Positions 50,014 through 60,987 of a stretch of 64,000 nucleotides of DNA are shown piece after piece. The position numbers and the translations under genes are program-made. This stretch comes from Algiphilus sp022763315. Its GTDB lineage: Bacteria > Pseudomonadota > Gammaproteobacteria > Nevskiales > Nevskiaceae. The stretch lies in NCBI RefSeq assembly GCF_965249985.1, contig NZ_OZ252280.1. The stretch is one strand, 5' to 3'. The notes under the pieces are model-generated. The model worked only from the letters and a program-made list of their open reading frames with translations. It had not been told where the DNA came from and did not search any database. Numbering within the stretch: position 1 is the stretch's first letter; every line of letters begins with the position of its first letter.

Positions 50014-52275
50014 TTAGTAGAAGTTTGCCTCGATCCCGGCAAGGAAAGTCTGTGGTGCACCGGGTCGAGGCCCTTCCGGCAAGCGAGAGGCGATGTACTC
50101 ACGATCCAGAAGATTGAATGTATTCGCGAAGACACTGATACTTTCCGAGACCGCATAGCGCGCTGTCAGATCAATCACGAACTGGCTGTCGATCTTCCCG
50201 CCCCGTGCGTCGGCGACGATCTGCGGATCGCTGGCGTCACCACCGAGAATCACCTCTTCGGAGGTGTTCAGTGCGGTCGCGAAGCTTTCATCGACATAGA
50301 GGGCGCGCAGACTTAAGGACCACTTTGTGCCTTCAAGCCCGGCAGTGACGCTGACCTGGATATCCGGTACGTAGGGTAGGTCGGCGCCGTCACGACCGCC
50401 GCTGAAGATGGACTCCGGATCACCCACTACATTGGAATCATTCGCGATTTCTGCGTTGGTGTAAGTGGCCGCTAACGCAAGTGGCGTGCCGAGTCTCCAG
50501 CCAAGTTGACGCCCTGGGTCATAGCTGAGTGCGTACTCGACGCCATAAGTTTCCACTTCGCCAACCGACGCGAGGTTATCAGCGGCTCCCGACGCACCCG
50601 CGTTATCCGGTACCAGCAGATTCTCGAACAGCGTCCCGAAGAACACCAATTCCTGCGTGAGGCCGCGTTCCGTTCTTGTCCTGCCGCCAAGCTCTATCGA
50701 GACACTTTCTTCCGCATCCTCGCCGGCGATCCCGTCGCCCGGGGACGGTGGGGAAAATCCCTGGTAAACCCCACCGAACAAGGCGCTACCGGCTGTCAAT
50801 TCGTAATGAAAACCGAGGCCGCCAGTCACGAAGGACTCGTCACCGGTAGAGATCGCTGGTTCAGCGCCACGAAAGTCACGCACAGTCCAGTCGATGAGTT
50901 CGACTCGGACTCCGGGTGTCAGCGTCAGCGCTCCGATACGCATTGCGTTCTCGAGGAACGCCGCTGTTGCTTCTGCTTGTTGCTTCCTGTTGTCTTGCGA
51001 CCCTGGTGGATTGAAATCCCGTGAGGTAACCAAGCCCTGTTCGTCAACATTAAACGAGGTGTTTCGTTGAAAGCGAAACACCTCGTCTTCATGCTGGCGG
51101 ACACCCACTCGCAGAGTGTTTTCTATCGCGCCAAACTGGTAGTCCAGCGAAGCATTGAGTTCAATCCCTTGAGCGTAGTACTCGCGATTGTTGTCCCGGT
51201 AGCCCCAGGTCCCGGCCGCCTGACCTTTCAGCACTGCGAGATGACTGCCTTGCTCGGCCAGTGCTTGACCGAGCCCCACTGTTGTATCGCCGTCTCCAAC
51301 GTTGCGGATCTTGTCCCAGTTTCGGGCGAAATCGGTGCGGTACAGTTTGGCATCGAGCGAGAAGAAGTCGGTCGGTGCCGCTGAATAACGCAGTATCGCC
51401 CGCTGTTGCTGGGTGCGGATGTTGTCGAACTGCGACGCGGCATAGCGCAAATGAGCGTTTCGCGCGAAATCGGAGGTTGTAATCCCAAGGTAGGTTTCGT
51501 CGGCATCCAACTCTGAACGACCGTAGGTCAACTCTAATCGCTGGTTGAGCTGAGTCTCCGGTGTCCATGACAGCTTCAACAGTGGCTCAATTCGGCGAAA
51601 GCCAGTACCCCCTGCATCCGGGCCGATTTCACTTCGCGCACCCTGCAGTGTCTTGAATCCATCTGTCTGGCGATGGTAAAGCTCAACGAGGTAGCCAAAT
51701 TGGCCAACCTCGCTGTCTATACGATCTCCGAACCACACTTGGTTGCGGAATTCGCCGTCCGTACCCGCGGCGCTTCGCAAGTAGCCCGTGCGGGCTTGCG
51801 GGATAGGCGTGGATAGGTAGTTGACGATGCCTCCTGTCGTCCGGGGGCCAAAGCGGACCTGGCTAGAACCTTTTACGACTTCCAGTCCGGACATGCGGCC
51901 AGCGGTTGGTGAATAGTAGGCCGCTGGCGCGGCATAAGGCGCCGGTGCCATAAGGACCCCATCCTCCATGATGGTGACTTTCGAACTGCGCCCTGGGTCG
52001 GCTCCGCGGATGCTGATGTTCGGGAAGAGGCCGTAGCCATCCTCTTCTCGAACGTACACACCGGGTGTCTCCCGCAGGATTCGATTGATGTCATCGTATC
52101 CTTGGCGGGTGAGATCTTCGCGATCAAAAAAGCTCGCGGAGCCAGGAAGCTCCGTGGCCGCTTGTTTCGATCCGATAACAGCTACGTCTCCTAGCTGCGT
52201 GCCTTGGTTCCCTACTGCCGCGTTGGCCCACAGCGCAACCGGCGTCAGCAGGAAGGTCATTTGGGTTTTGTTCAC
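50014..52275 (-). CDS. TonB-dependent outer-membrane receptor (FecA-like)
   Basis: A ~753-residue receptor. A short signal segment (FLLTPVALWANAAVG) precedes a plug domain with YDDINRILRETPGVYVREED, ISIRGADPGRSSKVTIMEDG, VVKGSSQVRFGPRTTGGIVN. The remainder is a 22-strand barrel ending LAGIEANFY with the terminal aromatic. The closest recognisable type is ferric-citrate/siderophore-like receptors; the ligand is unknown. The GTG at 52275 was chosen (MNKTQMTFLL). A weak Fur-box-like sequence lies about 80 bp upstream. Confidence 0.88.
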   Translation of the reverse strand: MNKTQMTFLLTPVALWANAAVGNQGTQLGDVAVIGSKQAATELPGSASFFDREDLTRQGYDDINRILRETPGVYVREEDGYGLFPNISIRGADPGRSSKVTIMEDGVLMAPAPYAAPAAYYSPTAGRMSGLEVVKGSSQVRFGPRTTGGIVNYLSTPIPQARTGYLRSAAGTDGEFRNQVWFGDRIDSEVGQFGYLVELYHRQTDGFKTLQGARSEIGPDAGGTGFRRIEPLLKLSWTPETQLNQRLELTYGRSELDADETYLGITTSDFARNAHLRYAASQFDNIRTQQQRAILRYSAAPTDFFSLDAKLYRTDFARNWDKIRNVGDGDTTVGLGQALAEQGSHLAVLKGQAAGTWGYRDNNREYYAQGIELNASLDYQFGAIENTLRVGVRQHEDEVFRFQRNTSFNVDEQGLVTSRDFNPPGSQDNRKQQAEATAAFLENAMRIGALTLTPGVRVELIDWTVRDFRGAEPAISTGDESFVTGGLGFHYELTAGSALFGGVYQGFSPPSPGDGIAGEDAEESVSIELGGRTRTERGLTQELVFFGTLFENLLVPDNAGASGAADNLASVGEVETYGVEYALSYDPGRQLGWRLGTPLALAATYTNAEIANDSNVVGDPESIFSGGRDGADLPYVPDIQVSVTAGLEGTKWSLSLRALYVDESFATALNTSEEVILGGDASDPQIVADARGGKIDSQFVIDLTARYAVSESISVFANTFNLLDREYIASRLPEGPRPGAPQTFLAGIEANFY

Positions 52276-52566
52276 GATGTCGCTCTCCAGTTGATCGTAC
52301 TGGCGCGTTGACGCCAGCGAAAATAATAGCAAAGACAAATAGGAATGATTTCTAAATGCTAATCGTGATTGCTAGTATCCTTCGAAACGCATTCGCGGGG
52401 AGCGCCTCATCCTGTTGTCGCTCACTGTGGCGCTCTCAGGCTCAGAGCTGAGCAACAGCCCAGTTCGTGCTGATAGTCCCCCTTTCGGTAGGTTTTTCAG
52501 CTCCGTCAGTACGACAAGCAGCGTCTGATCATCGGCCCGGGATGGGCACAGGCGACGGGCTTATGT

Positions 52567-53778
52567 ATGTTGTGCGCCATGCAGCGGTGTAAGAAAGGGT
52601 GTGGGGGCGCTGCTGGCTGCCATCACGGTGCGGCCGGCTTTACTTTGCTGGAGCTGATGATCGTGGTCACGGTGGTCGGCATCCTCGCTGCGATCGCCAT
52701 CCCCGCCTACCAGGACTACGTCGTCCGTTCCAAGGTGTCCGAAGCCTTTTCGTTGGCGTCGAGCGCCAAGACCGTTGTCGCCGAAGGCTTTGTCGTCTCG
52801 GGCCGTTTCCCCCGCAACAATGACGAGGCGGGCTTACTCGCACCGGAGGCGCTCAAGGGCCGCTACGTTGGCGCCATCCGGGTGGGCGATGGCGGTGCCA
52901 TTGAGGCTACCTTCAGCGCCCAGCCCATCGCCGGTGAAACCCTGACGCTGATTCCGAAGGTCTCCGGTGGTCAGGGCGTGCGCTGGTGCTGCCGCTCCAG
53001 TCTGCCCCGCAACTATCTCCCACGCAGTTGTGCCGACTCCGAGGAAGCTTGCAGCGTGCAAGCTGCTGGCAGTGGTGGTGGGAGTGGCAGCAGCGGCGGT
53101 GGCGGTGGCGGGTCTGCTGCCGGTGCCGCTTCGGGTGGCTCCGGTAGCGGCGCCGGATCAGGCGCTGGTGCGGGTGGTAGTGGAAGCAGCGGCAGTGGAA
53201 GCGGTGCTGCGGCTGGTAGTGGAGCCAGCGCATCCGCTGGCGGTGGTGCAGGCGGAAGCGGTGCGGGCCAGGGTAGCGGCTCAGGCGGCGCTGGCTCCTC
53301 ATCGAGCGGCAGTGGCAGCGGATCGAGTGATGGAGGGGGAGGCAGCGCAGGTGCAGGTCAAGGTGGGGGCTCTGGCGCCGGGTTTGGTGCCGGCGCAGGT
53401 TCTGGCTCGAGCTCTGGGGCGGGCTCCGGTTCGGCGTCTGGGGCTGGTACAGGTTCTGGCTCCGGCTCTGGTGCCGGGGGCGCGGGCGCAGCGGGTAGCG
53501 GTAGCGGAAGTGGCCCCGGAAAGGGCTCGGGGCAAGGTGCCGCCGATGGCAACGGCAATGGCAACGGCAACGGCAACGGCAAAGGCAACGGAAACGGACG
53601 CGGTGGCGGCGACAACAATGGCCGTGGCCGCGGTGCAGACAATGGACCCGGCAATGATGAGGGGCCAGAGAAGGAAGGGACGGACGATGGCGCGGACTGT
53701 GACAGCGGTATCGGGCGCCTTTTGGGCTGGCTATTCGGAGGTGGTCGGGGCAACGCCGGGTGTTCGGATGATGATTGA
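52567..53778 (+). CDS. Type IV pilin-like protein with long Gly/Ser/Asn-rich tail
   Basis: A 403-residue protein. The prepilin leader (24 residues, Cys-rich) ends GAAG, followed by FTLLELMIVVTVVGILAA, with Glu at +5 of the mature chain. The pilin globular part runs to about residue 165 and has the PilA-type C-terminal cysteines (RWCCRSSLPRNYLPRSC). Then come about 160 residues of Gly/Ser/Ala, a (Gly-Asn) run at 328-343, an acidic stretch, and an end GRLLGWLFGGGRGNAGCSDDD with two more cysteines nearby. Ordinary pilins are 140-180 residues. An alternative ATG is at 52579. Confidence 0.8.
   Translation: MLCAMQRCKKGCGGAAGCHHGAAGFTLLELMIVVTVVGILAAIAIPAYQDYVVRSKVSEAFSLASSAKTVVAEGFVVSGRFPRNNDEAGLLAPEALKGRYVGAIRVGDGGAIEATFSAQPIAGETLTLIPKVSGGQGVRWCCRSSLPRNYLPRSCADSEEACSVQAAGSGGGSGSSGGGGGGSAAGAASGGSGSGAGSGAGAGGSGSSGSGSGAAAGSGASASAGGGAGGSGAGQGSGSGGAGSSSSGSGSGSSDGGGGSAGAGQGGGSGAGFGAGAGSGSSSGAGSGSASGAGTGSGSGSGAGGAGAAGSGSGSGPGKGSGQGAADGNGNGNGNGNGKGNGNGRGGGDNNGRGRGADNGPGNDEGPEKEGTDDGADCDSGIGRLLGWLFGGGRGNAGCSDDD
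53548..53595 (+). repeat. Hexanucleotide repeat encoding Gly-Asn
   Basis: Eight tandem six-base units of the form GGCAAC (some GGCAAT, GGCAAA, GGAAAC) inside the pilin-like gene. Unit gain or loss keeps the frame, so tail length can vary. Confidence 0.85.
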
Positions 53779-53832
53779 GGGCGTCCTCGCCATGAACGGA
53801 ACTGCAAGGCGCTGGTCACGAGGGCCGCGATC

Positions 53833-54927
53833 ATGACGACCAAACGCACCGGGTTGCCTCGGATTCTGATGGAAGACCGGCTTCACCTGCTCCGCGCTCT
53901 GGTGCTGTTTGCATGGGGCTTGCTCGCCGCCTTCGTGGGGATCGAGGCCGCACTGCGTTTTCACCCGGATACGCAATGGCCCGAGATGGCCGGCTTTTCC
54001 ACCACCTACAACACGCTGCTGGCGGTCTTCGCGATCAACACCGTCGTGCTCACCGCCCTTCTCGTGCAGCGCGACTGGTTTGAACGCGTGCCGCGAAGCG
54101 CAGAGCACCGTGTGGCCTGGCTGTTGCATCTGGTGCTCATCTGGCTCGGCCTGCATCTGTTCTTCCTGTTTCATAGCACCGGAGGGTTATCGGGTGCCTT
54201 GGGTGCGCTGCCGCTGCTCTCTGTTATTGCGATGCTGATCCTGTTGCCGGGCCGTGCGGGCTGGGGGTTCGCGATCTACATGGCCGCGGGCTACCTGCTG
54301 GTCACGGCGCTGGCGCAGGCGGCGTTCATTCACCCCGAAGGCGCATTGGCCAGGGCATTTGCGCCTGAGGGGCTGCTCTTCGAGTGGTCGTGGATCGCAC
54401 TCTTTGCGGTGGCGCTGGCTGTCGGGCTCTGGGGGCGCGGCGGATGGGCTGGCGCGATTGCGGACGCGCATCCGGCGCGCCGCGTTGATTCCGGCACGGG
54501 GCTGTTCCGCGCCGCCTTTCTGCAGCAGCGCCTGCAGCGCGAGTTGCGGCGTGGTCGGCGGCAGCAGAGCCCCGCCACGCTCTTGATGTTGGATGTCGAG
54601 GAGGGGCGTGGCGGCATGTCCGAGGCCGAACGCGTTCGGCCCTATGCGGACTGCTTGCTGGCAATGATCCGCCTGCAGTCCGACACCCCGGCCCACTACG
54701 CCGCGGGCCGGGTCGCCCTGCTCATGCCGGCCACCGATGCGGCGGCAGCGCAGGCATTCGTGCAGCGCTTGATCGGCGCATTGCAAGAGGCGGGGCTGCG
54801 GCTACCGAGAATCGCCGGTGCGGTGGTGGATGGTACCGTCGTCGACGCCCAGCAATGGCTAGCGGCGACAGAAAGCGCGCTGCGCGAGACAGCGGAAGAC
54901 GGCACGCTTCGGTTGGTTCGCCTCTAG
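53833..54927 (+). CDS. Membrane protein with degenerate GGDEF domain
   Basis: A 364-residue protein. The first ~200 residues hold about six membrane helices. The C-terminal domain (about 218-364) keeps the GGDEF layout: DSGTGLFRAAFLQQRLQREL, SPATLLMLDVEEG, and a final VALLMPATDAAAAQAF. The signature position reads HYAAGRVALLMP instead of RxGGDEFxxLLP, and the metal-binding Asp region is altered, so it should not make cyclic-di-GMP. It begins 54 bp after the pilin-like gene on the same strand. It may act as a sensor or adaptor. Confidence 0.72.
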   Translation: MTTKRTGLPRILMEDRLHLLRALVLFAWGLLAAFVGIEAALRFHPDTQWPEMAGFSTTYNTLLAVFAINTVVLTALLVQRDWFERVPRSAEHRVAWLLHLVLIWLGLHLFFLFHSTGGLSGALGALPLLSVIAMLILLPGRAGWGFAIYMAAGYLLVTALAQAAFIHPEGALARAFAPEGLLFEWSWIALFAVALAVGLWGRGGWAGAIADAHPARRVDSGTGLFRAAFLQQRLQRELRRGRRQQSPATLLMLDVEEGRGGMSEAERVRPYADCLLAMIRLQSDTPAHYAAGRVALLMPATDAAAAQAFVQRLIGALQEAGLRLPRIAGAVVDGTVVDAQQWLAATESALRETAEDGTLRLVRL

Positions 54928-54940
54928 GCCCAGCCGCCGC

Positions 54941-56242
54941 TCAGGTCTTGGGGCCGCCGCGGCTCCCGTGCCGATCGCGCGAGCGGCCGCCACCACCCCG
55001 CCGTTGACGGTTGCCGCCGGAGCCCTTCTTGGTGGCAGCGCGTGGAGGCTTGGGCAGCGCGGCTTTGAGGTCCGTGGCCATCCAGTTGCCGGCGTCGGGC
55101 AGGTTCGGAATCTTCATGCCGGTATAGGCCTCGATTTCCGGCAGGGAGTAGACCCATTCCTCGCAACACAGGGAGATGGCGTCGCCCTCTGCGCCCGCGC
55201 GCGCCGTGCGGCCGATGCGGTGCACATAGTCCTGCGCATCCTGTGGCAGGTCATAGTTGATAACATGTGTCACGCCGTCGATGTGCAGCCCGCGCGCTGC
55301 GACATCGGTGGCGACCAATACGCCGAGCGTCCCGCTACGGAAGCGCTCGAGCAGCTGTTCGCGCTTCTTCTGCGGGACGTCGCCGGACAGCGTTCTCGCC
55401 TCAATGTCGTTGCCGCGCAGGGTACGTTCGACGACATCGGCTGCGCGCTTGGTGTTCACGAAGATCATGGTGCGCGTCGCCCCGGTGTGGCGCAGCACGC
55501 CCACCAGCATGGGCAGCTTCTCATCATTGGCAACGTGCACCAGCGACTGACGGACGCGGTCGGCGGTGACCTGCTCGGGCTCGATTTCCACCCGCGTCGG
55601 GTTGTTCATGTGCTCATAGGCCAGTTCGAGCACGCGATGCGACAGGGTGGCGGAGAACAGGTAATTGCGGCGCTGATCCGCCGGTTTGCAGTGCCGCAGG
55701 ATGTAGCGGATATCACTGATGAAGCCGAGATCGAACATGCGGTCGGCTTCGTCGAGCACGGCGACCTGGGCGTGCTTGAGGGTGAACACCTTCTGCTTGA
55801 AGTAATCGATCAGTCGGCCGGGTGTGCCAATCAGTACGTCCACGCCCTGCGCGATCTGTTCGCGTTGCGCTTCGTAGCCGGTGCCGCCGTAGACCAAGCC
55901 CAGCCGAATACCGGTGTTGTGCGCCAGTGGCTCGGCGTCCTTGTGAATCTGGATGACGAGTTCGCGGGTGGGGGCCAGGATCACCGCGCGCGGCTGGCCG
56001 TCGGGACCGCTGGGCTCGCTGCGGATGAGGTGGTCCAGCGTTGCGAGCAGAAAGGCAATGGTTTTGCCGGTGCCAGTCTGGGCCTGTCCGGCGATATCCC
56101 TGCCTTCGAGGGCCAGCGGCAAGGTCTTGGCCTGAATGGGGGTGCAATGGCTGAAGCCCATCTGGCGCAGGTTGTCCTGCAGGGCGTCTACGAGAGGCAG
56201 CGCGCCGAAGGCGAGCGCTTGGTCGGAATCGGTGTCGGTCAT
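54941..56242 (-). CDS. rhlB: ATP-dependent RNA helicase RhlB
   Basis: A 433-residue DEAD-box helicase. Motifs in order: MGFSHCTPIQAKTLPLAL (Q motif), AQTGTGKT (I), PTRELVIQ (Ia), TPGRLIDY (Ib), VLDEADRMFD (II), SATLSHRV (III), ATDVAARGLHI (V), HRIGRTARAG (VI). The C-terminus is a basic Gly/Arg-rich tail. RhlB works with the RNA degradosome. Its position divergent from trxA-rho matches E. coli. Confidence 0.93.
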   Translation of the reverse strand: MTDTDSDQALAFGALPLVDALQDNLRQMGFSHCTPIQAKTLPLALEGRDIAGQAQTGTGKTIAFLLATLDHLIRSEPSGPDGQPRAVILAPTRELVIQIHKDAEPLAHNTGIRLGLVYGGTGYEAQREQIAQGVDVLIGTPGRLIDYFKQKVFTLKHAQVAVLDEADRMFDLGFISDIRYILRHCKPADQRRNYLFSATLSHRVLELAYEHMNNPTRVEIEPEQVTADRVRQSLVHVANDEKLPMLVGVLRHTGATRTMIFVNTKRAADVVERTLRGNDIEARTLSGDVPQKKREQLLERFRSGTLGVLVATDVAARGLHIDGVTHVINYDLPQDAQDYVHRIGRTARAGAEGDAISLCCEEWVYSLPEIEAYTGMKIPNLPDAGNWMATDLKAALPKPPRAATKKGSGGNRQRRGGGGRSRDRHGSRGGPKT

Positions 56243-56553
56243 ATCGGGGGCGCCTCGCGCCCGGGGCTTGGTTTTCAGTTGTTTGATCGTCTTTTTCTAT
56301 GCCAAGGATACGCCTGCGCTACCGTGGATGCCCGAATGCACGACGAATATGCGAATAGGGCTTGCAAAATCGTGCCGCCTCAGATTCAATGCGTACAGCG
56401 GTTTCAGACGCAGTGCTCAGTGCGCTGCCGAATGCTTGGAAACCGTTCCCCCGCCGCGCGCAATCACGACTGCAGCACCGTCCATCCGGTGCGCGTACGC
56501 AGTGCGGCGAGCATGCTCATTTCATTTCGTTCCCGTGAGGAGCCCATCGAGCC
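56243..56553. promoter_or_regulatory. Divergent rhlB/trxA regulatory region
   Basis: About 310 bases between two divergent starts must hold both promoters. I cannot name a clear -35/-10 pair or an RNA structure. The first 40 bases next to rhlB are T-rich (GTTTGATCGTC, TTTTTCT). No gene fits. Confidence 0.4.
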
Positions 56554-56863
56554 ATGAGTGACAACGTCACGTCCGTTTCGTCGGACAATTTTGATGCCGA
56601 AGTCTTGCAATCCGATAAGCCCGTATTGGTCGATTTCTGGGCGGAATGGTGCGGTCCCTGCCGCATGATTGCACCGGTTCTGGAACAGGTTGCTGATGAA
56701 AAGCAGGGTGAACTGAAGGTCGTCAAGCTCAATGTCGACGAGAACCAGGATGTTGCGCAGCGCTTCTCGGTGCGCGGTATCCCCACCCTGATCCTCTTTA
56801 AGAATGGCGATGCGGCTGCAACGCAGACCGGCGCCGTGGGCAAAGCACAACTGGCGGCCTTCG

Positions 56864-56880
<17 letters not shown>
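56554..56880 (+). CDS. trxA: Thioredoxin
   Basis: A 108-residue cytosolic thioredoxin with WCGPC at residues 32-36 (VDFWAEWCGPCRMIAPVLEQ) and cis-proline in RGIPTLILFKNG. It reduces protein disulphides and could serve the redoxins on the island. The rho frame begins inside its end. Confidence 0.96.
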
Positions 56881-58303
<1,423 letters not shown>

Positions 58304-58362
58304 TCCACCGGGATCGCGAGAGAGCGGGGCGTGTGCATCGTGTTCGCGCTGCGCTAGGGGCT

Positions 58363-59430
58363 ATGGATACCGCACACGCCGCCGTCATTGATTCCGCCAT
58401 CGAGGCGGCGGCCCATTGGCTCTGCGCACAGATCCGGTTCGGCGGACGCTTCGAATACGGTTATGGTGCGGACGGCGTGGCCATGCAGCGCTACAACGTC
58501 GCGCGTCATGCCGGCGCCCTCTACGCTCTGGCGCAGTGGCACGGACGGGCGCCCAGCGCGCTCTGCTCTCGGACCTGGGATGCGGCCTCGCGCTACTTGG
58601 CCACCGCCTGTGTGCGGGCCGTGCCGGGGCGGACCGACCACTTCGCCTTGTGGGGCGACCCGGAAGGCCATCCGCTCGAGGCCAAGCTGGGCGCGGCGGG
58701 GCTGGCGCTCGCCGCCTGGTGCGGCATGGACCCGATACAGGGCTGGCGGCCTCCCGATGCCATCCTTTCGGCGATCGGCGGTTTCATCCTTGGTCTCCAG
58801 GACGAGCAGGGTCATTTTGTATCCAAGTATCACGCCACCAAGGGCCCGCTGACGCACTGGGATTCCTTGTATTACCCCGGCGAGGCGGCGTTGGGTCTGA
58901 CCCGTCTGTATGCCGTGGACGCCAATCCGGACTGGCTCGATGGCGCCGAGCGCGCGCTGCTCCATCTGGCGCGCAAGCGTCGCCACAGCGGGCGCTGCGA
59001 ACCCGACCACTGGGCCCTGCTCGCCACCGAAGCACTGTGGCCGTATGCCATGGAGCGACAGCAGCTTGTCGACCACGCCCTGATGATTGTGGACACCATG
59101 CTGGCCGAACAGCAGCCGAGTGGTGCACTCAGTCGTTGCGGGCGGACCACGCCGACGACCACACGCCTGGAGGGCATGTTGGCGGTGCGCGCGCTGTTGC
59201 CGCCAGGGCATGCGGCGACGCGTGCGCTGGAGCGTGCGCTGCCTCAGGCCATCGCCTACACGCTGCAGGCGTGCGTGTCATCCGGCGCACATGCGGGGGC
59301 GGTACAGCGCGCGCCCAGCAACACGATCGACTCGAAGGCGGGGGAGTTGCGCATCGACTATGCGCAGCACGCGATGTCAGCATGGATGGCCTGGCGCGAC
59401 GGCGCGACCCCCGTACCGTCGCGCGGTTGA
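58363..59430 (+). CDS. Unrecognised protein, possible alpha/alpha-toroid enzyme
   Basis: A 355-residue protein rich in Ala, Trp and His. It contains FEYGYGADGVAMQRYNVARH, HFVSKYHATKGPLTHWDSLY, YPGEAALGLTRLYAVD and EPDHWALLATEALWPY. Repeated helical segments of about 50 residues with aromatic/His ends suggest an alpha/alpha-toroid as in terpene cyclases, glycosidases or lanthionine cyclases; this is inference from pattern only. No signal peptide. The ATG at 58363 is preferred to GTG 58333. It follows rho by 60 bp on the same strand. Confidence 0.6.
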   Translation: MDTAHAAVIDSAIEAAAHWLCAQIRFGGRFEYGYGADGVAMQRYNVARHAGALYALAQWHGRAPSALCSRTWDAASRYLATACVRAVPGRTDHFALWGDPEGHPLEAKLGAAGLALAAWCGMDPIQGWRPPDAILSAIGGFILGLQDEQGHFVSKYHATKGPLTHWDSLYYPGEAALGLTRLYAVDANPDWLDGAERALLHLARKRRHSGRCEPDHWALLATEALWPYAMERQQLVDHALMIVDTMLAEQQPSGALSRCGRTTPTTTRLEGMLAVRALLPPGHAATRALERALPQAIAYTLQACVSSGAHAGAVQRAPSNTIDSKAGELRIDYAQHAMSAWMAWRDGATPVPSRG

Positions 59431-59631
59431 CATCGATCCGCGGGCGTCTATGATGCGCCCGTGCGCTCGGTTCGCCCGCGGCACAGCCCGTGTATCCTGC
59501 AGTGAGCGCATAGAGAGCGTCGCCTCCCTGTCTCGCTCCAACGCAGCCCTATAAGCCCGTGCAGGGCGGCTGGAACCCGACGATCGCGTCGATCAGGCTT
59601 CCAGGTCGCTAGGCGCAATCAGAGGTGGCCC
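59431..59631. other. mgtE upstream region
   Basis: About 200 bases with several short inverted repeats (for example GCCCT/AGGGC around 59549-59567, and GATCG/CGATC around 59581-59593). This could be a structured leader for the magnesium transporter, but it matches no riboswitch class I recognise. Confidence 0.3.
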
Positions 59632-60987
59632 ATGGAACGCGAAGACATGCTGTTCTCTTTGCGCGCCGCGCTGAACGGCGACGACAGCATTGTGCCGACG
59701 CTGGTGCGTCAGACGCACCCGGCGGATATGGCGGCCATGCTCGCGGAATTCGAGCCCATCCAGGTGCGCCGTCTGCTTGCGCAGGTGGCCGCAATGGAGC
59801 GCGCCGAGATCTTCGGCTATCTGCCCGCTGAGTTTCAGCTGGAAGTGGTGCAGCTGATGACACGGCCGGAGCTGGTGGCCCTGTTCGTTGAAATGTCCTC
59901 CGACGAGCGCGCGGACCTCTACAACGAGCTGCCACAGGATGCGCAGGAGGCGCTGCTGCCGGCGCTGGCGCAGGTCGAACGCGAGGACATCCGCAAGCTC
60001 GCCGCCTATGAGGAGGGCACGGTGGGCTCGGTCATGACTTCCGAGTACGCCACTCTGACGCCGGAGCTGACCGCCCGGCAGGCGGTGGAGCAGCTGCGCC
60101 GCGTCGCTCCTGACAAGGAGACGATCTACCAGGCCTACGTGGTCGATGAATTGCGCCGGCTGATCGGTACCGTGTCGCTGCGTGATCTGATCGTCGCGCC
60201 GCCGCACGCGCGCGTCGAACAGTTCATGAAGCACGATCCAATTCAGTGTCGCGCCGAAGAGGCGCAGCGCGAAGCCGCGCACATGATCTCCAAGTACGAC
60301 CTCATCGCGTTGCCGGTAGTGGATGCGGAGGCGCGGCTGGTCGGCATCGTGACCTATGACGACGCCATGGACGTGGCGGAAGAGGCGGCGACCACGGGCT
60401 TCCACAAGGCCGGTGGTTCCTCGGGCGCCCTCGGCGGCAGCATCCGCGACGCCAGCATCACTAGCCTGTATCGCAGTCGCGTGTTCTGGCTGGTGGTACT
60501 GGTCTTCGGCAACATCTTTTCGGGCGCGGGGATCGCCCACTTCGAGGAAACGATCTCCACCCATCTCTCGCTGCTGTTCTTCCTGCCACTGCTCATTGCA
60601 AGCGCCGGCAATGCCGGTTCGCAGGCGTCGACCCTGATGGTGCGTGCCCTGGCGACCGGCGACGTGCTGATGCGCGACTGGGGCCGTATGCTCGGGCGGG
60701 AATTCCTGGTGGCGAGCCTGCTCGGTCTGACCATGGCGGTGGCCATTTCCGGCATCGGTGCTTGGCGTGGCGGGGTCGATATTGCCTGGGTGGTGGCGAT
60801 GACGATGATCATCGTCGTCGTGGTGGGTAGCCTCATCGGCATGTCGCTACCCTTTGCGATGTCGCGCCTGAAGGTGGACCCTGCGACCGCGAGCGCGCCC
60901 CTGGTGGCCTCGATCGCCGACGTGACGGGCGTGGTGATCTACTTCACCATCGCCGCCGCCATGTTGGGGGCACCCGCCGTCAGCTGA
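59632..60987 (+). CDS. mgtE: Magnesium transporter MgtE
   Basis: A 451-residue channel. The N-terminal MgtE domain (HPADMAAMLAEFEPIQVRRL) and two CBS domains (GSVMTSEYATLTPELTARQA; MKHDPIQCRAEEAQREAAHM) form the Mg sensor. Five membrane helices follow, with LPLLIASAGNAGSQASTLMV lining the pore. It overlaps convergent purD by 8 bp. Confidence 0.94.
   Translation: MEREDMLFSLRAALNGDDSIVPTLVRQTHPADMAAMLAEFEPIQVRRLLAQVAAMERAEIFGYLPAEFQLEVVQLMTRPELVALFVEMSSDERADLYNELPQDAQEALLPALAQVEREDIRKLAAYEEGTVGSVMTSEYATLTPELTARQAVEQLRRVAPDKETIYQAYVVDELRRLIGTVSLRDLIVAPPHARVEQFMKHDPIQCRAEEAQREAAHMISKYDLIALPVVDAEARLVGIVTYDDAMDVAEEAATTGFHKAGGSSGALGGSIRDASITSLYRSRVFWLVVLVFGNIFSGAGIAHFEETISTHLSLLFFLPLLIASAGNAGSQASTLMVRALATGDVLMRDWGRMLGREFLVASLLGLTMAVAISGIGAWRGGVDIAWVVAMTMIIVVVVGSLIGMSLPFAMSRLKVDPATASAPLVASIADVTGVVIYFTIAAAMLGAPAVS

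Noticed and set aside
52357..52371. Fur box upstream of the TonB-dependent receptor
   Set aside because: Only about 9 of 14 positions fit the 7-1-7 consensus; too weak to annotate, though the position would be sensible.
53358..53849. Pro/Leu-rich long frame opposite the pilin tail
   Set aside because: It is the antisense reading of Gly/Ser codons; low complexity without start signals.
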